Source: Thozetella sp. PMI_491 (Eukaryota; Ascomycota; Sordariomycetes; Chaetosphaeriales; Chaetosphaeriaceae). From it: a stretch of DNA of 64,000 nucleotides. The notes under the pieces are model-generated. The model saw only the letters and a list, made by a program, of their open reading frames with translations, ran no database searches and was not told the origin of the DNA. Within the stretch, counting starts at the first letter, position 1, and each line of letters begins with the position of its first letter. Location: assembly GCA_021432635.1 (NCBI GenBank), contig MU270074.1, positions 185,970 through 249,969 of the forward strand, in the 5' to 3' direction. Positions 25,086 through 35,917 of the stretch are shown here, piece after piece. The position numbers and the translations under genes were made by a program.

Positions 25086-26924
25086 TTTTCGTATGCCTAT
25101 TATACGGAGCACCAAATGTGAGACAGTGGCCCTCTAAGTCCCACGCTAACATACAAACAGGGGCTGGAGCGTAGGGCCGGAGAAATACTTCACCAGGCTC
25201 TGGGAGCTCATCTGAGTCTGGGGTCCTGGCAATCCCCGTCAGAGGACATCTGGGCTCCGCTCGTGAAGAAGCTGTATTACTACATACTCGCCAACTAGAG
25301 AGCCTCCAATGCCCTGACCATATTTCTCTCGTGTATATTGGCGGGGAGGAGGTTCGCGGATGCGTACACCAGGCCGCGGATCCACCGGCATAAACCGAGA
25401 ACCTCCCCCTTGCCCTCGTTATGCTGTCCAGGTGCGAAAAAGACAAGTGCATCGCACCTTAATTCTCTCCTGACCAGTCTCATTTCCCCGTGCTTCATGG
25501 TTAGGGGAAACCGGGTACACACGGGCTCCTATGGCAACCCTGCGCTTAGGATCTAAGCTGTTCCCATGTCCCGTCCTACACCATCATGGCTTCAATCTCC
25601 AACATGGCATCCCAAGCAGGATGTTGTACGCATCCCCCCTTTCCTAAACGAGAGCTTGCCAAGCCTGCCATCATCTTCTTCCCCACACGATGCCCGAAAG
25701 CATGTCCAAAACCCCTCACACATATCTAGAGCAGACGTTGCCAGGCACTGGAATCCACCCTCATCTCCGCCATTGAGGCTATGACGCGACCCTCCACGGG
25801 CCAGAGGCTGCTGCTATCGGATCCTGTCTCCGCATCTCTCAAGATTTCTTCGCGGCCTGTCGAGCACCAGAGTGGCCTATCTCATGGTCGCCGCCAGCCT
25901 CAGCGACCGCCCCTTTCCGCGGGCCGAATAACCACGCTCCACGAGCTGACGGCCATCCCGTCATCAGAGGCCTGATGATCGCCGGGCACTCCATCAGCTT
26001 CTCCAGAGCGCGGCGCAGTTTCTGCCGACGCTTCGGCTGGGGTCGTGTATGCGTGATCGTTCCCTCAGCCTTCCCCTAACGGCGCCGGAGAGAGCATAGG
26101 TTGCACCTCGACAGGCCCTGTAGGCCAGCCGATCACTCTCTTTGCCAGTGCCTAGGCTACCAGTACTAAATCCTACGAACGTGGAACACGAAAGATGTAA
26201 GCTGCCGGTTTTGTTTCGCCGAAATCCCAATACGCTGTTCCATGCGAGAGTGGTTGCTGGCGGCTACCCCCCCTCGTCTGGTTCCAACGAGTGACGCGCG
26301 TCTCTGCAGACTCTTCGCGAACTGGCTTCGCCCACACGGACCAGCCCCACCCAGGCTAGTTTCTGTATTATATTGCCCCTGCGGACAGCTTACAAGCACG
26401 GCAGCAAGTGGTGGCCGCAAGCATGTAGATCATGTTCGTCTGACTGGCAGGTGCCGAGGCCGAGTCGCTGGCGAGTTTTCCCCCGTTCGGCGTACGTATA
26501 TCCCGGCTTGTCGCTCGGTTTTGCGATAGCGCCCTTCACAGTGGGCAAGGAGGGTGACGACACTAGAGCCTGTCCCGCAGACCGGTTGCTGGTTACCTGA
26601 CCTGGGGCCGTGCCACGGACCCTGCTCGGCGGTGTGCGCTTTTGGTACCCATGGCCTGAGGTTGACGGCTGAAGATCAGATGAGAGGACAAAACCACCAA
26701 AGCCAAACCCACTCGCCACTCCCACATTCCCGTGGCGGAACCCCAGTCCTGGTATTTCCCTTCCCTTTATCCCATAGTCTGCTGGGAGATGCTGGCGGCT
26801 CTCGCGCCGTGCACGCCGAAAAGTTGACCATGGCCTGCGTGAGGCTTCCATCTCTCGAGCCCGGCGTCTGTAGAGTGCAGCCGCTGTTTGTTCGTTAACG
26901 TGTGAATTAAAGACAACTGCCCAG

Positions 26925-26990
26925 CGGCGAGACGAAAGGGCCAGCAGTGAGCCGGAGGACCGCTCACTTCGTACTGTCTTCGAAGCCCTC
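26925..26990 (-). repeat. Dispersed 20-bp-period repeat, copy R4
   Basis: On the minus strand this reads TTGAGGGCTTC, then, after a divergent spacer, GGCTCACTGCTGGCCCTTTC and GTCTCGCCGCTGGGC. Head and units are in the same order as in R3 and R5 but on the opposite strand, so the family occurs in both orientations. Confidence 0.65.
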
Positions 26991-27653
26991 AAATATGGCT
27001 ATCCTCTGTCTCGTACCAAGCGAACAAGCCATCTAGGGGGCTGCAGTGTATCCCTCCCAGCACTGGTGACAACCTCCGCCCGCCAATCAAGAGACGTAGC
27101 CACGCTGCCCATCTAATTTGCGGGAGCAGGGTTGGGTAGGAAAGCGAACGTTAGGTAATGAGGAGGCAGGACCAGGACTTGCGTGGCCGGGGTTAAGATG
27201 AATGGGGCAATGACTACGTATGCGCTGGCCAGAGCCAAAACTCAGGGCAAGCCCGAGCGCACAACCCCGTGTCGATGCAGGCTGATAGATATCATCTCGG
27301 GGACGACCGTGTTTTGAGATATAGCTTGTCCCATCTGGCCGGGCCTCGCTGCTACTCGAGTCGGGCTGATGGCCGACTACGAGGGACCCTCCGGCACCGA
27401 CAGGGTCTTCGAGGGTCTCGCAACCCCGTTACCCCATCCCCACGACCCGTAAACTATTCTGTAGATGCCGAAGTAAACTTGGTCTCCGTTAGCCGGGCGT
27501 ACCGAGTCTCAGGCTTGGCGGTAACGGCGGGGAGGCAAAAGGCCCTTTGCCCTGCAACGCGTCAACGAGCTTACGATGAACTTTGACCCGATACCAGTCT
27601 TCCACATTCATACACTCCACCCCCTGGATGTTTGTTAGCTTCCTGAGCCAGAG

Positions 27654-27725
27654 GCCAGCCAGGCTTGAGGGCTTCAGAGCTAGTAGACGGCCCTTTCGCC
27701 TCGCTGCTGGCCCATATGGCTCCCT
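27654..27725 (+). repeat. Dispersed 20-bp-period repeat, copy R5
   Basis: Head CAGCCAGGCTTGAGGGCTTC, then GGCCCTTTCGCCTCGCTGCT and GGCCCATATGGCTCCCTTG. It aligns with R3 over about 70 bp, at roughly three quarters identity by eye. Confidence 0.7.
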
Positions 27726-28110
27726 TGATTGGCGGGAAGACGTTGTCACCAGTGGGAGGGATACACTTCGCTCACCGCTCCCTTCGAAGCCTGGTACTTA
27801 CCACGCCACGGCGGCCGGAGCGGGCCAATTTGGGGGGCGAGGGGTCACAGAAGGAGCAAGACGGGAGAGGTGCAGGAAACGTGATATGATTATGTCTGTC
27901 TGACCTGTGGCGTCGACGGCGAGAGTCGTCGTCATCCTCGCGCTTTCCGCAACCCTGAGCCGTTGCCTGACAACCGTGGAGTTGTTGGGCCGAAAACTGC
28001 GCGATAGCAAAGGCAGAAATAGGACGACGTATCGTAGGCCCTAGTAATCCAAATATCTTGTAAAGAGTTGCGGAGTGAGCGATGGCTTGATATTCTCCAC
28101 CGTCCCCTGC

Positions 28111-30692
28111 TCAAACCTTTTCGATAACGGCGACCTCGACGGCCGGGACACCATCTGGCCCCTCTTTCTGGGTGCCCTCTAGTGGTACAATGCCAAGTAT
28201 AGATCTGTACTTGTACGTATGCCACCAGCTGAGGCTCTTCCGCTCGGCTCCGGATGGGTCGTCAGCTTCCTTGGCGCGTTTAAGCTGCAGCTCGCCGCCA
28301 TCGGTGTCTTCGTCGTCGTCTCCAAACGAACTGCTGGCGTCGCCGTCCTTCTGCTCGCTCTCGCCGGCATCGATCTCCATCCAGTCCCCGGTCTCCTTGG
28401 CTATCTTGAGGTTTAGGGGTACTTGGGGATGTTTCTCCATCCTGCTGCCCGCGCCGCTGTTAGGACCACGCTTGCGCTTTGTGCCTTGCTGCTGCCCGTT
28501 GGTATCGGGAGAAAGGTCTTGCGACAGATCCAGCATGAAGAGAAAGGAAGGTCCGTAGATCCATGCTTTTGAGCCTTGCCATACAACGCCCTTGGCGACA
28601 TCTTGGGTGTTCCTAAAGGGTTCTGGAAGCTTAGCGTACACATTCCGACGTGACCAGTCGGAAAGCGCGCCGCGGAGGGGGTTGATGGTTAAGATGTTCA
28701 TGGAGGCCATTACAGCTAGAAGGGTATAGCCGCTATGGGACTCGCCGTTGACTGTGGCAGCCGGGCCGGGCACCTCATTCGAGAATGACAGTACAACGGG
28801 TACGGATGAGAGTTTCGGGATAAGCGAGGCCTTGGGGTTACGAATCCAGTCAGACTGGTCGGCATCGCTCTCATCCTCCGACGAGTCGTCTGCTGTAGAG
28901 ATGGCGCCGTCGTCATCCTTGGCGCCGTTACCATTGGCCTGCTCGCCGAGGCCACGCAATACCCACGTGTCAATGTATCCCGCTAGATCGGCAACGGCGA
29001 GCATCTTGCTATCTGGAGAAAATGCGAGCTGGGTGATGGTCCTGTCGTAGGTTCCGAGCCCTCCTAGGGCAACGTGCTTGGGAATTTGGCGCCGTATTCG
29101 GTGCAACTTAGATGAGTTGCCGATGGAATACGTCCCGTCTAAACCGACTTCGGCGATCCTAACGGTGCTGCCGTCTTCCACCCAAGATACCCATTGCTTG
29201 TTTGGTGCGATCATGACCCTGCTGGCCCCGCGGTTTGGTGGGAGGCTACTGATCGTGGCAACCTTCTTCTCATGCTTCAGCTCGGCTCGTAGATCGAGCT
29301 GGAAAGCCTTCAGTTCGGAGTTCGTAGCAACAACAAGGAGCATCCCGTCGCCGCTGATAGATGCCGATGTGATGCTTGACTCCCCTAGTATGAGAATCTT
29401 TTTGATGAGCTTGGGTTCCCCTTTCACGACGGTTTGATCAGGCGCCGTGGCCTGGGCTAGCTTGGAGAGTCGCCATATAGAGACTTCGTTGTCCCACCAG
29501 CTGACGATGAACCGTGACTTTGGAGCACTCTGTACTGGTAGGCCCTGCGGGAGGCTTGTGAGCGTTCTGTGGTGCTCTCTGCCGGCTCCGCGGAGGGGAA
29601 GCACGATTGGGCTTGCGTCCGGGCCTGGGAGTGTGTTAGTGTGTATAGGATTGCAGCTGCTCTTTAATAGTATCACGAACCTCCCGAGACAACAACACTC
29701 ATGCCCCTGCCTTCAAATGAGGCCATCGCCTTGACATCGTGGCTGTGGTACTTGCGATGAAACACCTTCGCCCAGCGGCCATGGCGGCCACCCATGGGCT
29801 CGTAGAGTGCGGTCCTCTTGTCCATACCTCCTGATATAATCTTGGATCCATCAGAGCTTATGGCGAGGCTCAGGACATCCTGGGTGTGGCTCTGGATGCG
29901 CTGCACTTGGGTGTAGGTCTTGCCGTCCCAGATGCACACCTGCCCAGTCGAATCTCCCGATACTATATCTCCGTTGGGCAGGCACTTCACGGACCAGACG
30001 ATAATCTCCTTGGAGACACCCATGAGGTCGGTGCCTAGAGTCATCTGGCGCAGGGTCGTTCCGTTTCTAATGTCGTAGGCTCTGATGGTGCCGTTTGAGC
30101 AGCCAACGATGGCGACGTTTCGGGATTGGAAGGCAATGCTGACCATCTTGCTCCTCTTTGAGGTGCTCTTGACGATAGTTCTTTGGAATTGTAAGTCGTT
30201 ATCCTCGATTGAGTACAGCAGTAAGGTGCCGTCGACGGTGCCGGCCACCAGCTTCCGACCACTGCTCGCCGCGCCGCCGGTGGCCAAAGGCTGCGCACCA
30301 AGACACCATATGTCCCCATGCTGTCCGCTTGCATGCTTCTTGACACGGGCCTTCTCGAGGTCCCATTCGGTGACGGTGGTGGTGTAGCCGATGCTGAAGA
30401 GCCTCGACCGGCCGACCATGGTCTTGCCGTTGCCCAGCTCCTCGTCTGGATCCGTCACCCAGACCAGCGAGTCGATGCTCCTCTCTTGGCCGCCAGGGAT
30501 GACCATTTCTTGGCACCATATGCCATTGAGGGGGTTCCATATCTCGAGGTCGCCATTGGCCCGGCCTATAGCCAGTCGGACCTGGACTGCCTTCGGCCTC
30601 TTAGAGTCGAGGAGAGACGGGTGTGAAAAGGCGACCGCGTTGATGGCGGAGGTGGGGTAGGGAACGAAACGGCAGCGGTGAACGTCCAACAT
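28111..30692 (-). CDS. utp4: UTP4 (cirhin-type) WD-repeat SSU processome protein
   Basis: Nucleolar WD40 protein of the t-UTP/UtpA subcomplex, which loads on nascent pre-rRNA and is needed for 18S maturation. Exons are 30692-29681 and 29624-28111. The 56-bp intron (29680-29625) has donor GTTCGT, a CTAAC branch-like motif and acceptor CCCAG; the product is 841 residues. The N-terminus (MLDVHRCRFVPYPTSAI) is characteristic of Utp4/cirhin. WD-like blades follow through the first 340 residues (for example LAIGRANGDLEIWNP, VAGTVDGTLLLYS, VVSGG at the exon junction), and a second propeller continues to about residue 640. The region around 560-590 and the tail before 800 are acidic and Ser-rich, as is usual for nucleolar proteins. 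The ATG lies 30 bp or so after C/T-rich sequence and heads a shared promoter with npt1. Confidence 0.92.
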
Positions 30693-31868
30693 CTTGTCCT
30701 ACTTCACGCTTGTTTGCGCCGCATCTCGGGGGAGGAGCAATGTCGTGAGTGAGGGTACTGCGACCAAGCCCGTCGTTCGCGGGGTCGGAGAAGTCGTCTG
30801 GAGATGCAGTAACTTTTTTTTTCTATCGCGCCCAAATTTTTTGCCAGAGAAAGTCTTATCGAGCTATCAAGGTGTGGTCGGTGCGCGATAAGCTCTTATC
30901 GGTAAGGTGGGGATGAGCTCTAATGTTCATGACCGAAGTTCTCTGGAACGACTTTCCTAGTCCTCTACGACGTTTGGGTGGAGAAAAAGGACAGGCCATG
31001 GTAGAGACTACCCAGGTATGGGCATGGAATGGACATTGCTACTTGCGACTCCAATAGGTATATTCTTGGCCTCAAGCGCCGCTCTTCAGTACCTCGGCGG
31101 ATGCCGCATCCAACGCAGCTAAAGTGGCTCAAACAGCCCTGGCCACACCTGCCTCCCTTACTTACCCCTCCTTAGTCTTGGATCCTTTGTCTGGAGAAAC
31201 TTTACAACGTCTGCCTGAAGCCTCGTGGCCACGTTCTTTTGCGTTTGTCGCGTTTGTGTCCGGCTACCACTCCTGCGTGCACCTCTTCCGCCATTGGGAT
31301 GGAATATGATACTAGATTGCAGGGACCGCGACAGTTCCAAGATTGACTGACCTTTGTTGAGACCACGAGGCCAGCAACCCAGGCCACCGGGCAACTGAGC
31401 GCCCCACCTTCCACACCATCAACGCCGTAGTTTCTGTTTCGCTCCTATCTTCGGACTTTAACCCCCCGTGTCCCTTGCTTGCTCATTGAGTCATTCCGAC
31501 ATTGATTGCCAAAGCATAACGTGCTGCTGTGCTTTTGCTTTTGAAACATCAGAATTCATTCGCGATCCAGGCCCAAAGTCTCATCCCCTCGTTGCTGCTT
31601 GACTGAGACTTGAAGCGAGCGGGTCAAACTCCGCGTCATCACGTAACCGCCGGCCCTGCCCCTCCTCCGCTTGAACAAAAGGATTACTGCTTAGTCGAGC
31701 ACCATCTAGAGAGGCGCGCCGACCTCTGTTTGCTGAACAATTCTGCTCGAAGCTCCCTATATACTCCCGGCCTCGCTCACCATCTAGAGAGCGCTCGCCT
31801 CAAGCTTCCCCCCTGGGCCTCTCCGCAAGAAAATATTCCGAGCCTTGGAACCGTCCCAATCAGCAGTT
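30693..31868. other. Divergent utp4-npt1 intergenic region
   Basis: A 1.2 kb head-to-head promoter region. It contains a GATA-type cluster at 30856-30901, a T9 tract near 30813, a CCAAT-like TCCAATAGG near 31053, and a TATA-like CTATATACT near 31757, about 105 bp before the npt1 ATG. No ORF within it is supported. Confidence 0.6.
30856..30901. promoter_or_regulatory. Cluster of GATA-factor motifs
   Basis: Within 46 bp there are CTTATC, CTATC, and a facing pair GATAAG-CT-CTTATC. Such HGATAR sites are bound by fungal GATA factors of the AreA/NIT2 and SreA types. The cluster sits about 165-210 bp upstream of utp4 and about 1 kb upstream of npt1. Binding is inferred from motif only. Confidence 0.4.
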
Positions 31869-33405
31869 ATGGACTTCAACAGCTCTTCGCCATACCCTGA
31901 GGGCGTCATCTCCTTCCTCGACACAGATCTGTACAAGTTGACGATGCAATGTGCCGCCCTCATGCACTACAAAGATGTCGAGGTCACGTACTCTTTCACA
32001 AATCGCACACCTGAAAAGAAGCTGTCGCGCAAGGCCTTCCAGTGGCTTCAGGAGCAAATCCTTAAGCTCGGTAACATCTCGTTGTCGACTGAGGAGCACC
32101 AGTTCCTCAAGACACACTGCCCTTACCTTACCGACGTCTATCTTGACTATCTCAAAGACTTCCGCCTGCGGCCGCGGGACCAGGTCGTCGTCACGTTCCA
32201 GCCCGTGGAGGGAGGTGCGGACAGCGGCGATGACCAGCTGGGCGACACGGACATCAAGATCAGCGGCACGTGGGCTGAGACGATTTTGTATGAGATCCCT
32301 ATTCTCGCCCTGACGTCGGAGGCCTACTTCAAGTTTATGGACGCGGACTGGACCTATGACGGGCAGGAAGACACTGCATTCGCTAAGGGAATGCGCTTGC
32401 TCGAGGCTGGCTGCGTATTCTCAGAATTCGGTACCCGCCGTCGCCGCGACTACCACACCCAGGCGCTCGTCTTTCGGGGGCTGACCCGGGCCGCAAAGGA
32501 GGCTGAGAAGAAGGGCCTGCCAGGGAAGCTCTCCGGAACCAGCAATGTGCACCTCGCTATGCGCTTCGGAATCCCTCCGGTAGGAACAGTCGCCCATGAA
32601 TGGTTCATGGGCATTGCGGCCATTCTTGGTGACTATGCGAACGCTTCAGAAGAGGCGCTGAGCCGCTGGGTGGGATGCTTCGGAGAAGGCGTCTTGGGTA
32701 TTGCCCTGACGGACACTTTCGGCACGCCCGAGTTCTTGAAAGCCTTTAGCAAGCCGCTCCGCAACACCAACCAGGACACCGCCCTCACGGACCGCAAGCC
32801 GACCGTGGCGGACTCTTTCATCTCGACGGGCGCTCTGGCCACGCCAAGCTCACAGTCTTCCAAGACCTACGCCCAGGTGTTCACTGGCGTACGGCAAGAC
32901 TCCGGAGACCCCAAAGAGTACGTGCAGGTGATGCGCGCGTTTTACGATAAGCTAGGCATCAAGGACAAGAAAGTCATTGTCTTCTCAGACTCGCTCAATA
33001 TCGAGCGCTGCCTCGAGTACAAGCAGGTATCGGAAGAGGCAGGCTTCCAGCCGACGTTTGGTGTAGGTACCTTCTTGACGAACGACTTTGTGCAGAAGAG
33101 CACCGGCAAGAAATCAACTCCATTAAACATCGTGATCAAGCTGAGCTCAGCTGGTGGTCGGCCGGCCGTTAAGATCAGGTTTGCCCCTCCCTCCCTAATT
33201 GTCTCCCCCTATCGTAACTATCACGAGTGAGGGCGAGCGTGGCCTTGCTAATATTTGCCGCAGTGACAATATTGGAAAGAACACGGGCGATAAAGAAACG
33301 GTAGAAAAGGTTAAGCGCGAGCTTGGATACGTCGAGAGGGAGTGGTCAGAGGGCGATGAGTCTGCCAGATGGGGCCGAGAAGGTGATGTGGCTGGCACGG
33401 CCTAG
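31869..33405 (+). CDS. npt1: Nicotinate phosphoribosyltransferase (NPT1)
   Basis: Converts nicotinate and PRPP to nicotinate mononucleotide, with ATP hydrolysis, in the Preiss-Handler NAD salvage pathway. Exons are 31869-33178 and 33264-33405. The 85-bp intron (donor GTTTGC, acceptor GCCGCAG) splits a Ser codon inside the conserved AVKISDNIGKN; the product is 483 residues. N-terminal [11 protein letters not shown] is the family signature. The strand with [14 protein letters not shown] (about 194-207) and [23 protein letters not shown], with H243, form the substrate site and the likely phosphohistidine loop. GVRQDSGDP and FSDSLN are PRPP-binding motifs of type II PRTases. An in-frame TTG at 31845 lies upstream, but the ATG at 31869 fits the family N-terminus. 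The length is close to yeast Npt1 (429) plus insertions. Confidence 0.95.
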
Positions 33406-33577
33406 CTGTAGACGGCAAGGGCAAGTGGGAGGTGATTGCGCAAGAAAATTCTCAGGTGAATAGAGGAGCATACCAAAGCTATCGATACCGGGGGACTTTT
33501 GATTGTGGGTGTGTGTTGGGATTGATACCACAGAATTTTGACAGAGGCCACTTGAGATACAACATCTTCCAGGTCTC

Positions 33578-34344
33578 ATGGCCCAGCGCAATCGGGTAAT
33601 GGCTCAGCAAGTATTCATTTACACGGCAGTGTGTGTAGACCCATGCCTACTTAGGTCAGTGCAGGGGTAGTGGGCTCGCTAAGGCCATGAGACTGGCCTG
33701 CTTCCCATCTACTTCCTACTCGTCAGACTATACCTACAAACCCACGCCTTTTCTTATATGTACACCAAGACCCGGTCTGTGAAACGGAGCAACTTTGCCG
33801 TGGCACATACCCAGACGAGGTGCGCAAGCAACTGGACAAGCAGGATGAGCTTATAGAGTCAATCAGCAAGGGCGTGAGGCATGCCACAGACAAGCAGAAA
33901 GATCTCATAGGCAAAGTCATTACTCTCGACACCAAGCTCACGGCCTCTATTGTCAAGCTTGAGGGCGCCATCAGCGTCTTCAACGAGAACATCGATATCC
34001 TGGCGAAGAGTATCAAGCAGCGTGTCAAGGAGAGCGACCCCTGTCTCAGAGGAGGCCAAGGCTCCTATCGAAGCTCATGTCAAGACGGCTTTCGAGATCT
34101 TCGAAAAGGGAGTGGTAGAGGAAAAGCGCGACAAGACCACTGTCAAGCCTAGCGGTCCGCCTGCGCCGGTCCAGAAAAACAGTGGTTCTACTCTCAAGAT
34201 TGTCAGTCTAGATGATTCGGGCGACGAGGGTTCCCCATCACGGGCAAGGAACGCAGCCTGCCCATCGCCTCGACTAGCAACGCAGCTGCTAAGAGACGTA
34301 AGACAGATAAGGAGTTAAAAAGGTGTGGGAAGGAGGTGACTTGA
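33578..34344 (+). pseudogene. Small coiled-coil gene with two compensating frameshifts
   Basis: No family recognised. Exon 1 at 33578-33610 encodes MAQRNRVMAQQ. An intron at 33611-33726 (donor GTATTC; pyrimidine-rich acceptor ending GTCAG) joins it in phase to exon 2, 33727-34344. Exon 2 opens in one frame (EVRKQLDKQDELIESISKG, then a charged helical region with heptad-like spacing), moves to the next frame near 34036-34040 (TPVSEEAKAPIEAHVK onward) and returns to the first frame near 34228-34232 (ITGKERSLPIAS, then a basic AAAKRRKTDKELK tail) up to TGA. About 216 residues in total. Both slips lie beside short homopolymers, so they may be real mutations or sequencing errors. It starts 173 bp after npt1 on the same strand. 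A degenerate repeat (copy A) begins directly at its stop codon, suggesting a mobile-element link. Confidence 0.5.
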
Positions 34345-34540
34345 TGAGGGAGGTCTAGTTGGCTCATGATGGCCGGGTTGGGCCGTCATAGCAAGAAGAC
34401 CGAAAGAATTTGCAAGGCAAATGATACAGGCGTCAGGAGTCAACAGCTTCTCTCCATGCGAGAGGGCTTGGTCTATGTAAATACTAGCCCTAGCCTTGAA
34501 GGCGCTAAGGCGTACCCATCCGAATAGGGGATGACCCTGC
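34313..34540. repeat. Degenerate dispersed repeat, copy A
   Basis: This segment aligns by eye with 38215-38480. The clearest block is 34456-34512, which matches 38393-38448; both share GTAAATACTAG or ATAAATACTAG and GGGCTTRGTCT. Most differences are C/T or G/A. Around 34356-34395 there is also an AGTTGGCTC...GGGCCGTCAT segment like the arm of the inverted-repeat element. Confidence 0.6.
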
Positions 34541-35917
34541 TGAAATTAGAAAAAGTAAGCAAGCAAGCAAGCCCAGCCTGTTCAAGCCTTCTCACTAATT
34601 AGCTTGGGCGTAATTTCGGGTTCGAGCTGCATCTATGACCCTCTCTGCCTTGACCACGTTTGCGTCGAACGTCGCGCGGCAGGTGTGACAGCCACCAGAT
34701 GCGGTCTATATACAGTGCGTGTCCAGTGAGCTTCTAGCCTGCGTCGGAGCAGTCAAAACCTCGCGATCTGCCCCGGGTCGAGTCTATCTCAGCAATTGCA
34801 TCGCATGACTATCGCATGACTAAGTAGTCAGACATTTGCACCCCGATTGCCGGCGTGGGTTTCCGGCGCCCACGTCGTAGTAGTATGTAGGAGAGGGCGA
34901 CCAACCAGGGAGGAGGAGAAAAGAGCCGACTGGCTGCGATAAGGCGCAATGGTTGTCAAAGAGGGAATGTTTCCCGCTCCCACTCATTCTCGTTACAACA
35001 CAAATTCAGGTCATCATCGGAACGGCGCCTCCAGCCACCGAGCCACCGAACCACGGTGCCTCGCCGAGGGCTAGGACTGCGGTAGTTTATCTGGAGTTAC
35101 CTAGCCCAAAACGGCCAACTATCCGCCATATCATCTGGAATAAGAGAATGGGGAGGGGGGGGGGGGTCCAGGGAGTAAAGGGGGCCGCCCTACTGAGGCC
35201 CCCACCCCAATACTCAACCTCCATGAAACCCGCCATCGTTGTCGTAAAATGGAGCGAAGCGGGTGCCGATAAGGCAGTCCAGCATGCCTCCTCTGAGTGG
35301 TCGGAGCTGCTCTTGAGCCCCTGTCTGCCAGGCCAGGATGCATCCGTGGGGCTGGCCTCCGTCGAATCACAGCTAGGGTGGCGCCGAGACGAGGCCCCCA
35401 AGAGCTGCAGCTCTTCCAGAGCTCTGTCCCGCTGTTATCAAGCGCGAGTGATGGCCTTGTCTCCCCACCAGTCAAGCCGCGCACCTCGCCCCGGGCCGCA
35501 CGATGCGGCAGAAGCCATGGGGATGGGATGGCAGAGGAAGCTGTTTGCTTGCTTGCCCGCCGTCGCACATTTCGGCAGCCACAGAAGGCCCCCGTGCTGC
35601 TGACTCGGTAGGTATGCAGGCGACGGCACGGCCAGGGCCCTGCATTTTCCTCATGTGTTGGTGGATTGGTCTCTGGCTCTTGTCAAGATCTCCTTGCATG
35701 CTATCAGTGTCGCATCCGATCTTCGTCCGGCTACTTTTCCTATTTCTATCCTCGTAGCGCCTCGAGCTTGCCTGTTATCTTGTCCTGCCACTCGATCCGC
35801 ATCGCCTCTCAGAGACATTGACAGAGTATAAAGCTCCCCAAGGTTCGTCTCACGAGCCCAGGCGCACGCCTTCAAGCGAAGAGGATTTGCGCACAAAGAC
35901 TACCTCATTCCACCAAC
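34345..35917. other. Intergenic region upstream of the permease
   Basis: Holds repeat copy A (34345-34540), a run of four AAGC units near 34557, a G12 run at 35155-35166 and the permease promoter with TATAAA at 35827. The open frames in 34950-35760 overlap on both strands and show no domain or start context; I see no gene. Confidence 0.6.
35827..35832 (+). promoter_or_regulatory. TATA box of the permease gene
   Basis: A TATAAA motif in the context GAGTATAAAGC lies 86 bp upstream of the permease ATG. The spacing is suitable for a short leader. Confidence 0.5.

Larger units (their letters stand above)
20950..28110. other. Gene-poor tract between png1 and utp4
   Basis: This is 7.2 kb without a gene I can support. 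The first kilobase probably contains the png1 promoter and leader. The rest is GC-rich DNA with chance ORFs on both strands. Four copies of the dispersed 20-bp-period repeat (R2-R5) are concentrated in its second half. There is a C12 run at 23546-23557 and several other C- or G-rich runs. Confidence 0.6.
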
